Below are positions 6,851-13,068 of a DNA stretch of 21,403 nucleotides, one piece after another (the first letter of the stretch is position 1; each line of letters begins with the position of its first letter). Origin of the DNA: an uncultured Selenomonadaceae bacterium (GTDB taxonomy: Bacteria > Bacillota > Negativicutes > Selenomonadales > Selenomonadaceae). The notes beneath the pieces were generated by a model that was not told where the DNA came from, did no database searches, and saw only the letters and a list, made by a program, of their open reading frames with translations. The stretch covers positions 1 through 21,403 of the forward strand of contig CALELM010000003.1 of NCBI GenBank assembly GCA_937902665.1, given 5' to 3'. A program made the position numbers and the translations under genes.

Positions 6851-7933
6851 TCACCACCCTCGTACTGCGTTATCCTTCATCACATCTATCTTTCTCCAGC
6901 AATTCCTCGTTTTCTTTGCCTCATAGAGCATATTGTCCGCCTCCTCTATGAGTGCATGGCGCTGCTCCGGAAAACGGCAAACGCCCTCTGCAATACCGGC
7001 ACTGAGCGTGACGATATCGGAGACCTTGGAACCCTTATGCTCGACAGCCCGTTTCCGAAGGGCGTTCATAATCTGCTCCACTGCGTTCACCGCCTCCTGC
7101 TTCTGCGGCTCCCGAAGCAAGAGCAGGAATTCCTCTCCGCCATACCGAACAGGATAGATGCATTCATTCTCCATGCCCTGCAAAATGTCTCCCACAATCC
7201 GAAGCACCTCATCGCCTTCCGTATGCCCGTAGGTGTCGTTATACTGCTTGAAATAATCCAGATCCATCATGACGACAGCAAGCCTTCCCTTGGCATCCTC
7301 CGGAAATATCGAACCCTGCAGAGCCTCGTGCAGAAACCTTCGGTTGTAAATACCGGTCAAGGAATCCACATCTGCCTGATGCTCCAGCCGCCTCGTCACG
7401 GCTGCCGCCTCCGACATCTTCTGCTGCAGCTGCCCTAGACCATAAACATCAATCAGATACTTGGAGTACGCATAGTTGCGTTCCTTGTAGACCTGCGTAC
7501 TCAGCTTGACAAACTCGTCATAATAAAAAAGTGCCTGCTTGTAATTTCCTATCTTCTCGTAGATGGTCGATATGCTCTGGTACATATCCATTTTCTTGAA
7601 ATCCATTTCATACTTGCCAGCTGTATGAAGCGCCGTCTCAAACGCTGCTTTTGCGCCCTTGAAATCGCCTTTTCTCGCCAGTGCGCGTCCCTCAATTTCC
7701 TTGATACGGATGTAGAAGTCAACGACCTCCTCATCCTCCTCTCCGTTCTGGACGTACCCCTCCAGAAATCTGGCGCAGTTTTCCAAGTCGCCCAATGCCC
7801 GATAGGCATTCGTCACTATGCGAATCTTTCTGGAACGCTCGTCCGTGGGCATCTGCGCGCCGAACTGCTGCAGCTCCTGACTCAGCGCACGAATTTTTAA
7901 ATGCATTTGATAATACTTTTCTGCCTTTTCCAT
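6851..7933 (-). CDS. Short TPR-repeat diguanylate cyclase (GGDEF), 360 residues
   Basis: The N-terminal ~170 residues are helical TPR-like repeats (for example GDLENCARFLE, GDFKGAKAAFE, GNYKQALFYYD). The C-terminal GGDEF domain has DSLTGIYNRRF, DLDYFKQYND and GGEEF (265-269), so the active site looks complete. The RxxD inhibitory site is missing, as in its neighbour. No membrane segment is present. ATG 7933 was chosen, with AAAGG upstream; in-frame GTG 7939 and TTG 7942 are alternatives. It is the first gene of a tight two-cyclase operon and is preceded at about 30 bp by repeat copy 2, whose left end has a TATAGT -10-like box facing this gene. The pair looks like a duplication with TPR expansion in the downstream gene. 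Confidence 0.87.
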   Translation of the reverse strand: MEKAEKYYQMHLKIRALSQELQQFGAQMPTDERSRKIRIVTNAYRALGDLENCARFLEGYVQNGEEDEEVVDFYIRIKEIEGRALARKGDFKGAKAAFETALHTAGKYEMDFKKMDMYQSISTIYEKIGNYKQALFYYDEFVKLSTQVYKERNYAYSKYLIDVYGLGQLQQKMSEAAAVTRRLEHQADVDSLTGIYNRRFLHEALQGSIFPEDAKGRLAVVMMDLDYFKQYNDTYGHTEGDEVLRIVGDILQGMENECIYPVRYGGEEFLLLLREPQKQEAVNAVEQIMNALRKRAVEHKGSKVSDIVTLSAGIAEGVCRFPEQRHALIEEADNMLYEAKKTRNCWRKIDVMKDNAVRGW

Positions 7934-7967
7934 AAACACCAAGCCTTTATATCAAACTTATGCCTAC

Positions 7968-8117
7968 TATAACGCCCTCTATCAAGAAAATGCCGCAAGC
8001 ATTTTCCTCCTACGATAGCGTTTCAACGAAGCGGGAGATATGCTCGCCGCTTGTTAAAATTTGGCTTCCCCCACTTACAGCAAGCTGTTGAAAAAGGGGA
8101 CATCTTAGCTTCGTTAT
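7968..8117 (+). repeat. Dispersed ~150 bp repeat, copy 2
   Basis: This copy matches 111-259 over its full length with scattered substitutions. It starts TATAACG and ends CGTTAT. Read along either strand it can fold as a closing pair AACGAAGC/GCTTCGTT around two hairpins: AAGCGG/CCGCTT, and CCCC/GGGG enclosing ACAGC-AA-GCTGT. Its right end touches the hypE stop codon and its left end lies ~35 bp before the GGDEF gene, so it fills the whole space between two operons. On the minus strand ACTATA (7966-7971) reads TATAGT, a weak -10. Confidence 0.85.
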
Positions 8118-9124
8118 CAACAGATTCTTGGAACAAGATTTCCAAGCGGCATGTCCACGACACGAATCCCTCCGATTGCCGTGCGCAGTCCCACCTGCCC
8201 CACAGCCTCAGCAACCGTTTCCCCAATCACGCAGGCATTCTTGCCATAGGGGAAAGAACGCATAACTGAAAGAACCTCCTCTTCCCTGCCTGCCGGCACA
8301 AAGGCAACCACCTTGCCCTCATTGGCAAGCTCCAATGTGTCAAATCCCAAAAGGTCGCAAATCCCCTGTACCTCGGAATGAATGGGAAGCCGTTCCTCAT
8401 CAATCAAAATCCCTACCTGCGATGCTGCAGCAATCTCATTGAGGACAGCCGCAACGCCGCCCCTTGTCGGATCCCGAAGCATCGCTATCTCCGGCACAGC
8501 CTCCAGCATCGCCCGTATCATGCGGTTCAGCGGAGCGCAGTCCGTATGCAGGTAATCAGGAATTTCCAAGCCATGCTGCCCTGCCAAGATCACAGCCGCA
8601 TGGTCTCCCAAGTAGCCAGAAAGCAAAACCTTCATGCCGGGAGCTACCTTCCTTGGCGAAATATCCGTCCCCGAAAGGATATCCCCCACGCCTGCCGTAT
8701 TGATGAAAATACCGTCCGCCTGTCCCTTGCCGACGACCTTCGTATCACCCGTAACGATGGAAACCCCTGCCTCCTGCGCCATTTCCCGCATCGTATGCAA
8801 AATCGCCTGCAGATCCTTGATGGGAAAGCCTTCCTCCAGCACCAAGCCTACAGAAAGGTATCTCGGCACTGCGCCCGTCATGGAAAGGTCGTTCACCGTT
8901 CCGCAAACTGCCAGCTTCCCGATATTTCCGCCGGGGAAAAAAAGTGGCTTCACGACATAGGAATCCGTAGTGAATGCCGTCCGTCCCCTCAATTCCACCA
9001 CTGCCCCGTCATGCAGCTCATTGAGGAGGGGATTCCCGAACTCCGGCAAAATCACCTTCTCCATCAGCTCTTGGCTCATCCTTCCGCCAGCGCCATGTGC
9101 CAAAGTAATCCTGTCCAAACTCAT
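8117..9124 (-). CDS. hypE: Hydrogenase maturation factor HypE (carbamoyl dehydratase)
   Basis: The 335-residue protein is HypE of the AIR-synthase/PurM fold. HypE receives a carbamoyl group from HypF on its C-terminal cysteine and dehydrates it with ATP to a thiocyanate, the source of the CN ligands of the NiFe-hydrogenase active site. The N-terminal AHGAGG motif, the ATP-site region (TVNDLSMTGA, TGDTKVV) and the essential C-terminal P-R-I-C are all present, with Cys335 the last residue. ATG 9124 was chosen because it overlaps the hypD stop (ATGA) and gives the family's N-terminus. The repeat begins exactly at its stop codon. Confidence 0.96.
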   Translation of the reverse strand: MSLDRITLAHGAGGRMSQELMEKVILPEFGNPLLNELHDGAVVELRGRTAFTTDSYVVKPLFFPGGNIGKLAVCGTVNDLSMTGAVPRYLSVGLVLEEGFPIKDLQAILHTMREMAQEAGVSIVTGDTKVVGKGQADGIFINTAGVGDILSGTDISPRKVAPGMKVLLSGYLGDHAAVILAGQHGLEIPDYLHTDCAPLNRMIRAMLEAVPEIAMLRDPTRGGVAAVLNEIAAASQVGILIDEERLPIHSEVQGICDLLGFDTLELANEGKVVAFVPAGREEEVLSVMRSFPYGKNACVIGETVAEAVGQVGLRTAIGGIRVVDMPLGNLVPRIC

Positions 9125-10254
9125 GCCAGCACTTCCTTTCCATTCCCTTTCCCACTTCCGCCAAAGGAAAACCGTCCCTGCCCATACTTGTACCAAGCAG
9201 CGCAAACACCTTCCACCGAAACCATGCACGGGCCAACCGCATGGGTTGGCTGGCATACCTTGCCAAAGAGCGGACATTCCGCAGGCAGGACGATTCCCCG
9301 CAGCACCTCACCGCAGCGGCAAGCCGTTTTTCTCCTCTTGGGAAGCGCCTCCACAGGACGCACCCTCTCGATATCAAACTCCTTGAACGCCTCCCGCAAG
9401 CGAAGCCCCGACTCTGCTACCACGCCAATGCCACGCCACACTGCGTCCACCGGCTCATAGACCGTGGACAGCACCTGCATCGAAACAGGATTTCCCTCTG
9501 GACGAACCACACTGCCGTACTCATTCTCAATCCTTGCCTCGCCCCTGCTTGCCTGAACTGCCAAGCGATATAGGGCGCGCAAAATCTGGAGTGGCTCAAA
9601 GCCTGCCACCACGCCCGGCACATGATATTCCTCTGCAACAAAGCGAAAGACCTCCGTACCGCTGACGACCGCCACATGCCCCGGAAGCAAGAACCCATCT
9701 ACCCGAACCTTGGGATCGTCCATCAGCATACGGAGCGCAGGAGGCACAAGCTTTTGCGCAGAAAGCATATAAAGGTTTCTGAGTCCTCGCTCCCTCGCCG
9801 CAAGGACAGCCGCCGCCTCCGTGGGAGCTGTCGTCTCAAAGCCCACAGCGAGGAACACGACCTTCTTTTCCGGATTCTCCTCTGCAAGTGCCAAGCTGTC
9901 CATGGGGGAATAAACAATGCGGATATCCGCCCCTGCCGCCTTTGCCTCCCCAAGACTCGACTCCGTTCCGGGAACCTTCAGCATATCCCCAAAAGTCGCA
10001 ACAATGACATCCTCCATACCTGCGTAGGCAATCGCCTTGTCCATATAATCATCTGCCGTAACACAGACAGGACATCCGGGACCGGACACCAGCTCCACGC
10101 TCTCCGGGAGCATCTGGCGAAGCCCTGCCCGAAAGATAGATACCGTATGTGTCCCGCAGACCTCCATAAAACGCCAAGGCTGGCTTCTCCCCTTGCTTAA
10201 CCTTGTTATTTCACTTATTATTTTTTGTGACAATTCCTTTTCCTGTGCATTCAC
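9121..10254 (-). CDS. hypD: Hydrogenase maturation factor HypD
   Basis: HypD is the [4Fe-4S] scaffold that, with HypC, assembles the Fe(CN)2CO group of NiFe hydrogenases. The 377-residue protein has MEVCGTHT (Cys33), GPGCPVC (Cys61, Cys64), the mid-protein PGHVAVV, and the C-terminal cysteine cluster CRCGEVLRG...CPLFGKVC...GPCMVS. The frame stays open to 10485, but GTG 10254 was chosen. AGAGGTG precedes it, the length then matches known HypD (about 370), and a good promoter lies at 10295-10323, inside the would-be extension. An in-frame ATG at 10311 is the alternative. hypC, which usually precedes hypD, is not here; hypE follows with 4 nt overlap. Confidence 0.93.
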   Translation of the reverse strand: MNAQEKELSQKIISEITRLSKGRSQPWRFMEVCGTHTVSIFRAGLRQMLPESVELVSGPGCPVCVTADDYMDKAIAYAGMEDVIVATFGDMLKVPGTESSLGEAKAAGADIRIVYSPMDSLALAEENPEKKVVFLAVGFETTAPTEAAAVLAARERGLRNLYMLSAQKLVPPALRMLMDDPKVRVDGFLLPGHVAVVSGTEVFRFVAEEYHVPGVVAGFEPLQILRALYRLAVQASRGEARIENEYGSVVRPEGNPVSMQVLSTVYEPVDAVWRGIGVVAESGLRLREAFKEFDIERVRPVEALPKRRKTACRCGEVLRGIVLPAECPLFGKVCQPTHAVGPCMVSVEGVCAAWYKYGQGRFSFGGSGKGNGKEVLA

Positions 10255-10277
10255 AAGCGCACACCTCTTATAGCCAT
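10251..10277 (-). CDS. Possible 8-codon leader peptide before hypD
   Basis: ATG 10277 follows AAGGAAAT at 8 nt and opens the frame MAIRGVRL-stop. Its TGA (10253-10251) overlaps the hypD GTG (10254-10252) as GTGA. The spacing would couple hypD translation to the leader. It could be chance, and no family match can be claimed. Confidence 0.25.
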   Translation of the reverse strand: MAIRGVRL

Positions 10278-10294
10278 GATTTATTTCCTTCTTT

Positions 10295-10323
10295 ATTTTA
10301 TCCAAATCCATCGCCCATGACAA
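10295..10323 (-). promoter_or_regulatory. Promoter of hypD-hypE
   Basis: TTGTCA (10323-10318) and TAAAAT (10300-10295) are 17 nt apart on the minus strand, each one mismatch from consensus. The predicted start near 10288 gives a leader of about 35 nt before GTG 10254. This supports the short form of HypD. Confidence 0.65.
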
Positions 10324-10483
10324 GAAATAACCCTCCATTTGAACAGAAAGCATATATTTTTCATGATAATATCCCAATGCGGCAGGCTGCTTCCGACAAA
10401 AAATTGAGATGACGATTACCCAAAAGGAAAAATGCGAGGAGGCTTTTCTGGCAGGTATGCCGTAACTAAATATACCAAGAAAC

Positions 10484-10531
10484 AAAAGGAGCTGTGCATA
10501 AGTGAGAAATCACTTATGCACAGCTCCTTTT
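10484..10531. terminator. Long bidirectional terminator with GAAA loop
   Basis: Bases 10484-10505 and 10510-10531 form a perfect 22 bp stem closed by GAAA on the plus strand. T-rich sequence follows on both strands (TTTGTTTTT on plus, TTTTGTTTC on minus). No protein gene ends nearby on either strand, so it most likely ends the minus-strand RNA that starts near 10835. Confidence 0.88.
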
Positions 10532-10835
10532 TGTTTTTCGGATTGGCAATATCATATTTTTAACACAAAAGGCACTTTCCCGTTTCCACACCGCAAGCGG
10601 TATTTCCATGCATGCAACCCTGTGTCCCGGAAGCCCCGAAAACACTGGGCTCAGAAGTCAAAAATGACAACCGAAGGATAAAACCGTCAAAATCGACGTT
10701 TTTTCTGTGGACACTGTTTCGGTTTTCCCTAAAAACAAGGCATCAGCCCAGTAAAATCAGGCATCCTTTTGTCCACGAAAGTTTGTGACAACCCACCCCC
10801 ATTTTGGGCAGTTTTTTCGGTTGTCACGCATCAAC
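10484..10835 (-). ncRNA. Candidate structured non-coding RNA, ~350 nt, unknown family
   Basis: The segment lies between a near-consensus minus-strand promoter (10842-10870) and a 22 bp terminator stem. No open frame of useful length or homology is seen on either strand. It is rich in pairing. GTGACAACC/GGTTGTCAC (10785-10793 with 10819-10827) forms a hairpin at the 5' end. The same 5' segment (10816-10826) also pairs perfectly over 11 nt with 10665-10675. GTGGACA/TGTCCAC (10707-10713 with 10770-10776) closes a domain, and CGTC/GACG (10685-10698) and ACCGC-AA-GCGGT (10590-10601) are small hairpins. GATGCCT occurs twice inside the 10707-10776 domain. Signature sequences of RNase P RNA, tmRNA and SRP RNA were not found. 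6S RNA cannot be fully excluded. Confidence 0.6.
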
Positions 10836-10841
10836 AAGTAA

Positions 10842-10870
10842 AGTGTACCATCTTCCCTGTTTCCTGTCAA
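10842..10870 (-). promoter_or_regulatory. Strong promoter for the candidate non-coding RNA
   Basis: A perfect TTGACA (10870-10865) and TACACT (10847-10842) are 17 nt apart on the minus strand. No start codon with a ribosome binding site follows. The same -10 sequence is used by the PTS promoter at 1251-1256. Confidence 0.78.
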
Positions 10871-10939
10871 GAAAAAGCACCCTCCCTCGAAAGGAAAAGT
10901 ACCGCCACAAGAATTTTTATCCTATTGCAACACCCTCCA

Positions 10940-10983
10940 TCAAAAAAAGAACACCCGAGCAACCAGTCCATAGGTTGCTCGGG
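10940..10983 (-). terminator. Terminator after DUF2922 gene
   Basis: Bases 10954-10964 and 10973-10983 form a perfect 11 bp stem (CCCGAGCAACC/GGTTGCTCGGG) with an 8 nt loop. On the minus strand TTCTTTTTTT follows. It lies 26 bp past the DUF2922 stop. The next bases (CAACACCCTCCATCAA, plus strand) resemble the left end of the dispersed repeat. Confidence 0.9.
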
Positions 10984-11008
10984 CATTCCCGCTTTTTCCT
11001 GCCTTTTG

Positions 11009-11218
11009 TCAGATAATCTCGATTTTCTCCGTTTCTTGAACGTATGCCTTTTCCACTTTATCGGCTACGGCTCCATTCACCAACACAGCTTCTTTTTCCA
11101 GCATCTCATTCATAACGTCCAGCACTTCGTCCTTTGCAAGTCCGTCCTTCGGATCTGCCAAGCTGCAAGTCATCGTCTTTCCGTTACCGGCAAATACCAG
11201 CTTGAGTACCTTTGTCAT
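11009..11218 (-). CDS. DUF2922 family small protein
   Basis: The 69-residue protein has the DUF2922 pattern: a short strand (KVLKLVFAGNGKTMTCSLADPK), a conserved DPK(D)GL turn, then a helix with V-x-x-x-M-(N/D). The family has no known function and occurs widely in Bacillota, commonly beside DUF1659. A near-perfect Shine-Dalgarno (AAAGGAGGG) lies 6 nt before the ATG, suggesting strong translation. There is no signal peptide. The DUF1659 gene is 35 nt upstream, and a terminator follows, so the two form a small unit. Confidence 0.8.
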   Translation of the reverse strand: MTKVLKLVFAGNGKTMTCSLADPKDGLAKDEVLDVMNEMLEKEAVLVNGAVADKVEKAYVQETEKIEII

Positions 11219-11253
11219 GCCTGTCCCTCCTTTCCATCAGATTCTCTCCGTCC

Positions 11254-11463
11254 TCACGCACCAAGCTCCTTCGTATCCGTGCGGATAATGCCGCTCACTT
11301 CATGCGACTGCAATGTGCCAAGCTTGCACCCGATTGCATAAGCATCCGCATCCGAAATCTCCGGATTGATGTTGGAGAACGTGCGCTGTGCCGTTACAGG
11401 CTTTCCGCTTGCAGAACTTCCCGTCACGACCTTCACCGTCAGCTTCGTTGCTTCCGTTGCCAT
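11254..11463 (-). CDS. DUF1659 family small protein
   Basis: The 69-residue product matches DUF1659: strand (TKLTVKVVTGSSASGKPV), the typical (T/R)-x-R-(T/S)-F-S-N-I segment, then a D-x-D-x-Y-x-(I/V)-(G/A) helix and a C-terminal strand with (I)RTD. Function is unknown; genes of this family usually pair with DUF2922, as here. ATG 11463 was chosen with GGGGGTGAG upstream; in-frame GTG 11472 lies inside that site. The binding site itself is one arm of a 9 bp inverted repeat. A terminator at 11525-11550 closes the preceding gene, so a promoter should lie in the short gap, but none is convincing. Confidence 0.75.
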   Translation of the reverse strand: MATEATKLTVKVVTGSSASGKPVTAQRTFSNINPEISDADAYAIGCKLGTLQSHEVSGIIRTDTKELGA

Positions 11464-11471
11464 GTTTCTCA

Positions 11472-11504
11472 CCCCCTTTCACACTCATACATGCAGAAAG
11501 GGGG
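11472..11504 (-). promoter_or_regulatory. Inverted repeat covering the DUF1659 ribosome binding site
   Basis: CCCCCTTTC (11472-11480) and GAAAGGGGG (11496-11504) are perfect inverted arms of 9 bp with a 15 nt loop. In the minus-strand RNA the 3' arm is the Shine-Dalgarno region of the DUF1659 gene, so folding would hide it. Confidence 0.5.
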
Positions 11505-11524
11505 GAAAACATCAACCACCGCAC

Positions 11525-11550
11525 AAAAAAAAGGAACGCCAGTGCGTCCC
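11525..11550 (-). terminator. Terminator after the cytidine-deaminase homologue
   Basis: GGGACGC and GCGTTCC (11550-11544 with 11539-11533) form a 7 bp stem with one G-T pair and a 4 nt loop. On the minus strand eight T follow (11532-11525). It lies 75 bp past the stop of the upstream gene. Confidence 0.85.
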
Positions 11551-11624
11551 TTCCTGAAACTATCCAAGGATTGCCCTTTTTCCCATGCCTCAACGTGCAG
11601 GAGGCAAAAGAGCGTAAAGCCCTG

Positions 11625-12041
11625 TCACTCTATATAAAAACGATGATTCCTCCGCAGCATTTCCCCTGTCGGGAATACCTCCTGCAACGGTCTTACATCA
11701 ACCTCCCCGTTCATGTTCGCCATCACGAGCGTCTTGACCTCAAACTCCGACATCAGCTGCAGGCTGTTTCCGACCGGCACGAACGGCTTTTCCGTATCTG
11801 CAATCACTGCAACCGCATCAAACTTGCGCTTTCCGTCCGATACTGCCTTGTAAATAGCAAGCTCCTCCGCCTCGCAGCAAGCCCTCGCAGAAACATTGCC
11901 TATCGTGCAGCCCGTGTAGAGAGTCCCGTCACTTGCCAGCACGCACGCACCTGAAACAATCTCCACATGCTCCGCATAAGCATTCTTCATAGCGTCCATT
12001 GCCATACGGATCATCGTGTCCATAATTTCCTCATTCAACAT
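11625..12041 (-). CDS. Cytidine deaminase-fold protein lacking zinc ligands
   Basis: The 138-residue protein aligns along its length with homotetrameric cytidine deaminases: an N-terminal helix, ASDGTLYTGC(T)I(G)N, AEELAIYKAVSDG, VAVIADTE and a P-x-G-x-x-x-Q helix. The usual residues are replaced. The zinc ligand before the catalytic AE is Glu57 instead of His/Cys. PCGxCRQ reads PVGNSLQ, so Val90 and Ser93 replace the two zinc cysteines. The substrate residues of NIEN read TIGN. Only the Glu of the AE pair (Glu59) remains. It should not deaminate cytidine in the normal way. The frame is intact and has a good ribosome site (GAGGAGG), so it is not a decaying gene. A ligand-binding or regulatory role is possible but unproven. 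Confidence 0.8.
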   Translation of the reverse strand: MLNEEIMDTMIRMAMDAMKNAYAEHVEIVSGACVLASDGTLYTGCTIGNVSARACCEAEELAIYKAVSDGKRKFDAVAVIADTEKPFVPVGNSLQLMSEFEVKTLVMANMNGEVDVRPLQEVFPTGEMLRRNHRFYIE

Positions 12042-12119
12042 TGCAAAATCCTCCTCGCATTTTACTTCTCACTAAATATATTATCCATTTCCGCCCGAAA
12101 TCCTTCCCACGGGAAAAAC

Positions 12120-12803
12120 TCATGTCACATCAACGCTCACAACGCCGTCCAGCTGTTTGATGGAATCCACGATAATCACGCTCTTGATTCCCTGATGATT
12201 GTAAACATCCATCTCTATGGAAAGATATTTCTCCGCATCCTTTTCCCAGACCTCGTCCTCATCCGCCTTGACCTTGACCCCCCGAATCTTCAGCTCCATA
12301 TCCTCCAAGCAGGAATTGATGTGCATGAGCTGCCCCGGCTTGTCAAGCGTCCGAATCGTAATGGAAAGATTCCTCTCATGCATCACCCATTCATCAAGGC
12401 GGGACAGCCTGCCAAGCGTGATAAACACAAGCCCTGTCGTGAAAAGCGACTCCATGTAATATCCGCCTCCCACGCCAATGCCGACACCTGCGACCACCCA
12501 AAGGCATGCCGCTGTCGTAAGTCCCGTAACCGTCAAGCCTTCCTTCATGATAGCGCCCGCTCCGAGAAATCCAATGCCGCTGACCACCTGCGCAACCAAG
12601 CGCGCAGGATCGGCATTTGTCTTTCCCTCAACCCCTGAGTAAATTGACTGCGAAAGCAGCATGATCAAGCACGAGCCAAGGCAGACCAAGACATTGGTGC
12701 GAAGCCCCGCCGATTTTCGCCTCGACTGCCTCTCATAACCGATAATGCCGCCAAGCACGGCAGCCATCGTCAATCTCAATAAAAGCTCCCATTCCGGAAT
12801 CAT
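12120..12803 (-). CDS. MgtC/SapB-family membrane protein
   Basis: The 227-residue protein has the MgtC N-terminal domain with about four membrane helices. Family motifs are seen: LGGIIGYERQ-(S)RRKSAGLRTN, a conserved SGIGFLGAGAIM and GLTTAACLWVVAGVGIGVG. The last ~85 residues form a soluble ACT-like domain (NLSITIRTLDKPGQL...), as in long MgtC proteins. Family members are linked to growth at low magnesium and to modulation of the F-type ATPase, but many are uncharacterised. ATG 12803 was chosen, with AGAGG upstream; an earlier ATG at 12842 has no binding site. It lies 78 bp before the deaminase homologue with no strong terminator. The DnaA boxes lie in its upstream region. Confidence 0.9.
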   Translation of the reverse strand: MIPEWELLLRLTMAAVLGGIIGYERQSRRKSAGLRTNVLVCLGSCLIMLLSQSIYSGVEGKTNADPARLVAQVVSGIGFLGAGAIMKEGLTVTGLTTAACLWVVAGVGIGVGGGYYMESLFTTGLVFITLGRLSRLDEWVMHERNLSITIRTLDKPGQLMHINSCLEDMELKIRGVKVKADEDEVWEKDAEKYLSIEMDVYNHQGIKSVIIVDSIKQLDGVVSVDVT

Positions 12804-12880
12804 AGCATCCTCTGCCTTTCTTTTTGGAAGCACCCCTTCCATTCATTCAAAAAACACACAGAATTTTATCCTCATTCCTT

Positions 12881-13030
12881 TTATCCACATAATAATCCAC
12901 AGATGTGGATAAATACCGTACCTCAACATGCCATGAACAGTTTTCTTCTATAATATTATGCCTTTTTGTGGAAGATGTTCCTATATCTTTTTCGCAATTC
13001 TGTGCACAATGTGGATAACATGGGGGATAA
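12881..13030. promoter_or_regulatory. Cluster of DnaA boxes between the MgtC and CYTH genes
   Basis: Perfect DnaA boxes (TTATCCACA or its complement) are at 12881-12889, 12904-12912 and 13010-13018. A one-mismatch box is at 12893-12901 and a two-mismatch box at 13022-13030. Starts within each group are 11-12 bp apart. An AT-rich stretch with TATAATATTATG lies between the two groups. No dnaA or dnaN gene is nearby. The left group lies upstream of the MgtC gene, the right group close to the end of the CYTH gene. Confidence 0.75.
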
Positions 13031-13068
13031 CTCAATATTTTGTATACAAAAATCATCCTTCACAAGAT

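Noticed and set aside
10255..10485. Extension of HypD to 454 residues.
   Set aside because: The added N-terminus has no HypD similarity and contains the hypD promoter; a terminator lies at its far end. The GTG 10254 form has normal length.
10484..10835. RNase P RNA, tmRNA or SRP RNA as identity of the candidate RNA.
   Set aside because: The conserved core of RNase P, the tRNA-like ends of tmRNA and the SRP apical-loop sequence were looked for and not seen.
10769..11341. Plus-strand frame of 190 codons.
   Set aside because: It is antisense to DUF2922, DUF1659 and their terminator; the sequence is unlike any protein family and no binding site precedes it.
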